NCBI GenBank assembly: GCA_020056155.1
Contig: JAGVII010000718.1
Coordinates: 1 to 5,758 of the forward strand
Direction: 5' to 3'
DNA length: 5,758 bases
From: Afipia sp.
Lineage (GTDB): Bacteria; Pseudomonadota; Alphaproteobacteria; Rhizobiales; Xanthobacteraceae
This document shows, piece after piece, positions 5,286 to 5,758 of the stretch; position 1 is the stretch's first letter; every line of letters begins with the position of its first letter. Under the pieces are notes generated by a model. The model had not been told where the DNA came from, searched no databases, and was given only the letters and a program-made list of their open reading frames with translations. Made by a program: the position numbers and the translations under genes.

Positions 5286-5462
5286 TCAGCCGATCAGCCA
5301 GACACCCTTGTGAATATCGAAGCGCACCAGGCCCTCGTCGCGCATCTTGAGGAGGAGCGACTGACAGTCCTCCTGATTCCTGATGTTCACACGCTTCATC
5401 ACGTCGAAAATTTTCAGCGGCTTTTCGCGAAGGGCGGCCACAATCTTTTCTCTATCGGTCAT
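5286..5462 (-). CDS. Small probable winged-helix protein, 58 residues
   Basis: This small protein starts MTDREKIVAALREKPLKIFD. Predicted elements are helix 1 (4-15), helix 2 KIFDVMKRVNI (17-27), helix 3 NQEDCQSLLLKMRDEGLV (29-46), and a beta wing VRFDIHKGVWLI (46-57). The order helix-helix-helix-wing and the pattern LLLKMRDEGLVRF resemble a minimal winged-helix DNA-binding fold as in small regulators. This is a fold-level inference; no specific family is recognised. The start at 5462 is supported by AGGGA (complement of 5469-5473) 6 bases upstream. The frame is open further upstream to 5624, but that extension has no comparable ribosome binding site. The tRNA-Thr gene lies 199 bases upstream on the same strand. 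Confidence 0.75.
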   Translation of the reverse strand: MTDREKIVAALREKPLKIFDVMKRVNIRNQEDCQSLLLKMRDEGLVRFDIHKGVWLIG

Positions 5463-5661
5463 TGGTGTTCCCTGAGCGTGGTTGTTGCGGCGCCGACGAT
5501 GGATGGAGGCAAGGCGACTTGTTCGCAACCGGCAAGTTACCATGCCGCGAGCAACGCCGCTGACATGCCAACCAGCCCGTCCTTGTGCCTGTATAAACTG
5601 TTTCGATAACCCCGACCCCGTCATGTCGCCACTCAGGCTCCTTCACAAGGTGCCGGGAAAG
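5463..5661. other. Intergenic region between the tRNA-Thr and the 58-residue gene
   Basis: No convincing gene is seen in these 199 bases. On the minus strand a TTTATACAGG stretch near 5585-5595 could be a weak -10 element for the 58-residue gene, but no -35 partner is apparent. There is no clear terminator after the tRNA. Confidence 0.4.
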
Positions 5662-5737
5662 TGGTGCCGCCTATAGGATTCGAACCTACGACCCCCTCAT
5701 TACGAATGAGGTGCTCTACCAGCTGAGCTAAGGCGGC
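5662..5737 (-). tRNA. tRNA-Thr (anticodon CGU)
   Basis: The minus strand folds into a complete 76-base cloverleaf. It has acceptor GCCGCCT/AGGCGGC, D-arm GCTC-AGCTGGTA-GAGC, anticodon arm CCTCA-TTCGTAA-TGAGG, a 5-base variable loop GGGTC, and T-arm GTAGG-TTCGAAT-CCTAT with one G-U pair. Discriminator A and an encoded CCA follow (5662-5664). The anticodon at 5702-5704 reads CGT, which decodes ACG threonine codons. The lengths of all arms and loops are standard. Its promoter would lie beyond the right edge, since only 21 bases remain. Confidence 0.97.
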
Positions 5738-5758
5738 GAAACGCGAGATCGGTATCCG

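Noticed and set aside
5208..5609. A 133-codon plus-strand open frame
   Set aside because: It is antisense to the 58-residue gene and covers non-coding DNA; no domain or good start is seen.
1..5758. CRISPR array, insertion sequence, toxin-antitoxin pair or phage genes
   Set aside because: No regularly spaced repeats, transposase or integrase motifs, or typical toxin-antitoxin gene pairs were seen on either strand.

Overview
The window looks like chromosomal DNA from a high-GC alphaproteobacterium, probably the Bradyrhizobium / Rhodopseudomonas / Afipia group. This is inferred from base composition, from protein style, and from a short interspersed repeat relic (GCGAAGCGAAGCAATCC type, near 3762-3790) that I associate with that group. 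No database search was possible.

Layout. Positions 1-2109, minus strand, hold a tripartite TRAP transporter operon transcribed right to left. It contains dctP (Tat-exported periplasmic solute-binding protein), then dctQ (small permease), then the first 61 codons of dctM (large permease), which runs off the left edge. dctQ and dctM overlap by 4 bases. dctP and dctQ are separated by 110 bases that carry a near-perfect 14-bp hairpin. Upstream of dctP there is a plausible sigma-54 (-24/-12) promoter and, about 90 bases further upstream, a small imperfect dyad. Positions 2332-3723, also minus, encode a full-length cytochrome P450 with all canonical motifs. It is divergent from a class I SAM-dependent methyltransferase (3901-4521, plus). 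The 177-base divergent region holds the repeat relic and an abutting 14-bp tandem direct repeat.

The right part (4522-5758) is a set of small genes: a tRNA-like relic (about 4541-4600), a 74-residue protein of unknown function (4679-4903, plus), an 84-residue secreted Cys-containing protein (4919-5173, minus), a 58-residue probable winged-helix protein (5286-5462, minus), and an intact tRNA-Thr(CGU) with encoded CCA (5662-5737, minus).

How they work together. DctP captures an organic acid in the periplasm and passes it to DctQM for Na+- or H+-driven uptake. Whether the P450 acts on the imported compound is speculation: it lies upstream on the same strand, but dctP appears to have its own promoter. 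The P450 has no ferredoxin or reductase gene in the window. No stretch longer than 300 bases lacks a gene. I do not see a defence system, CRISPR array, insertion sequence or other clearly new system. The most interesting signals are regulatory: the sigma-54-like promoter, the intercistronic hairpin, the tandem repeat between the divergent genes, and the tRNA-like relic.
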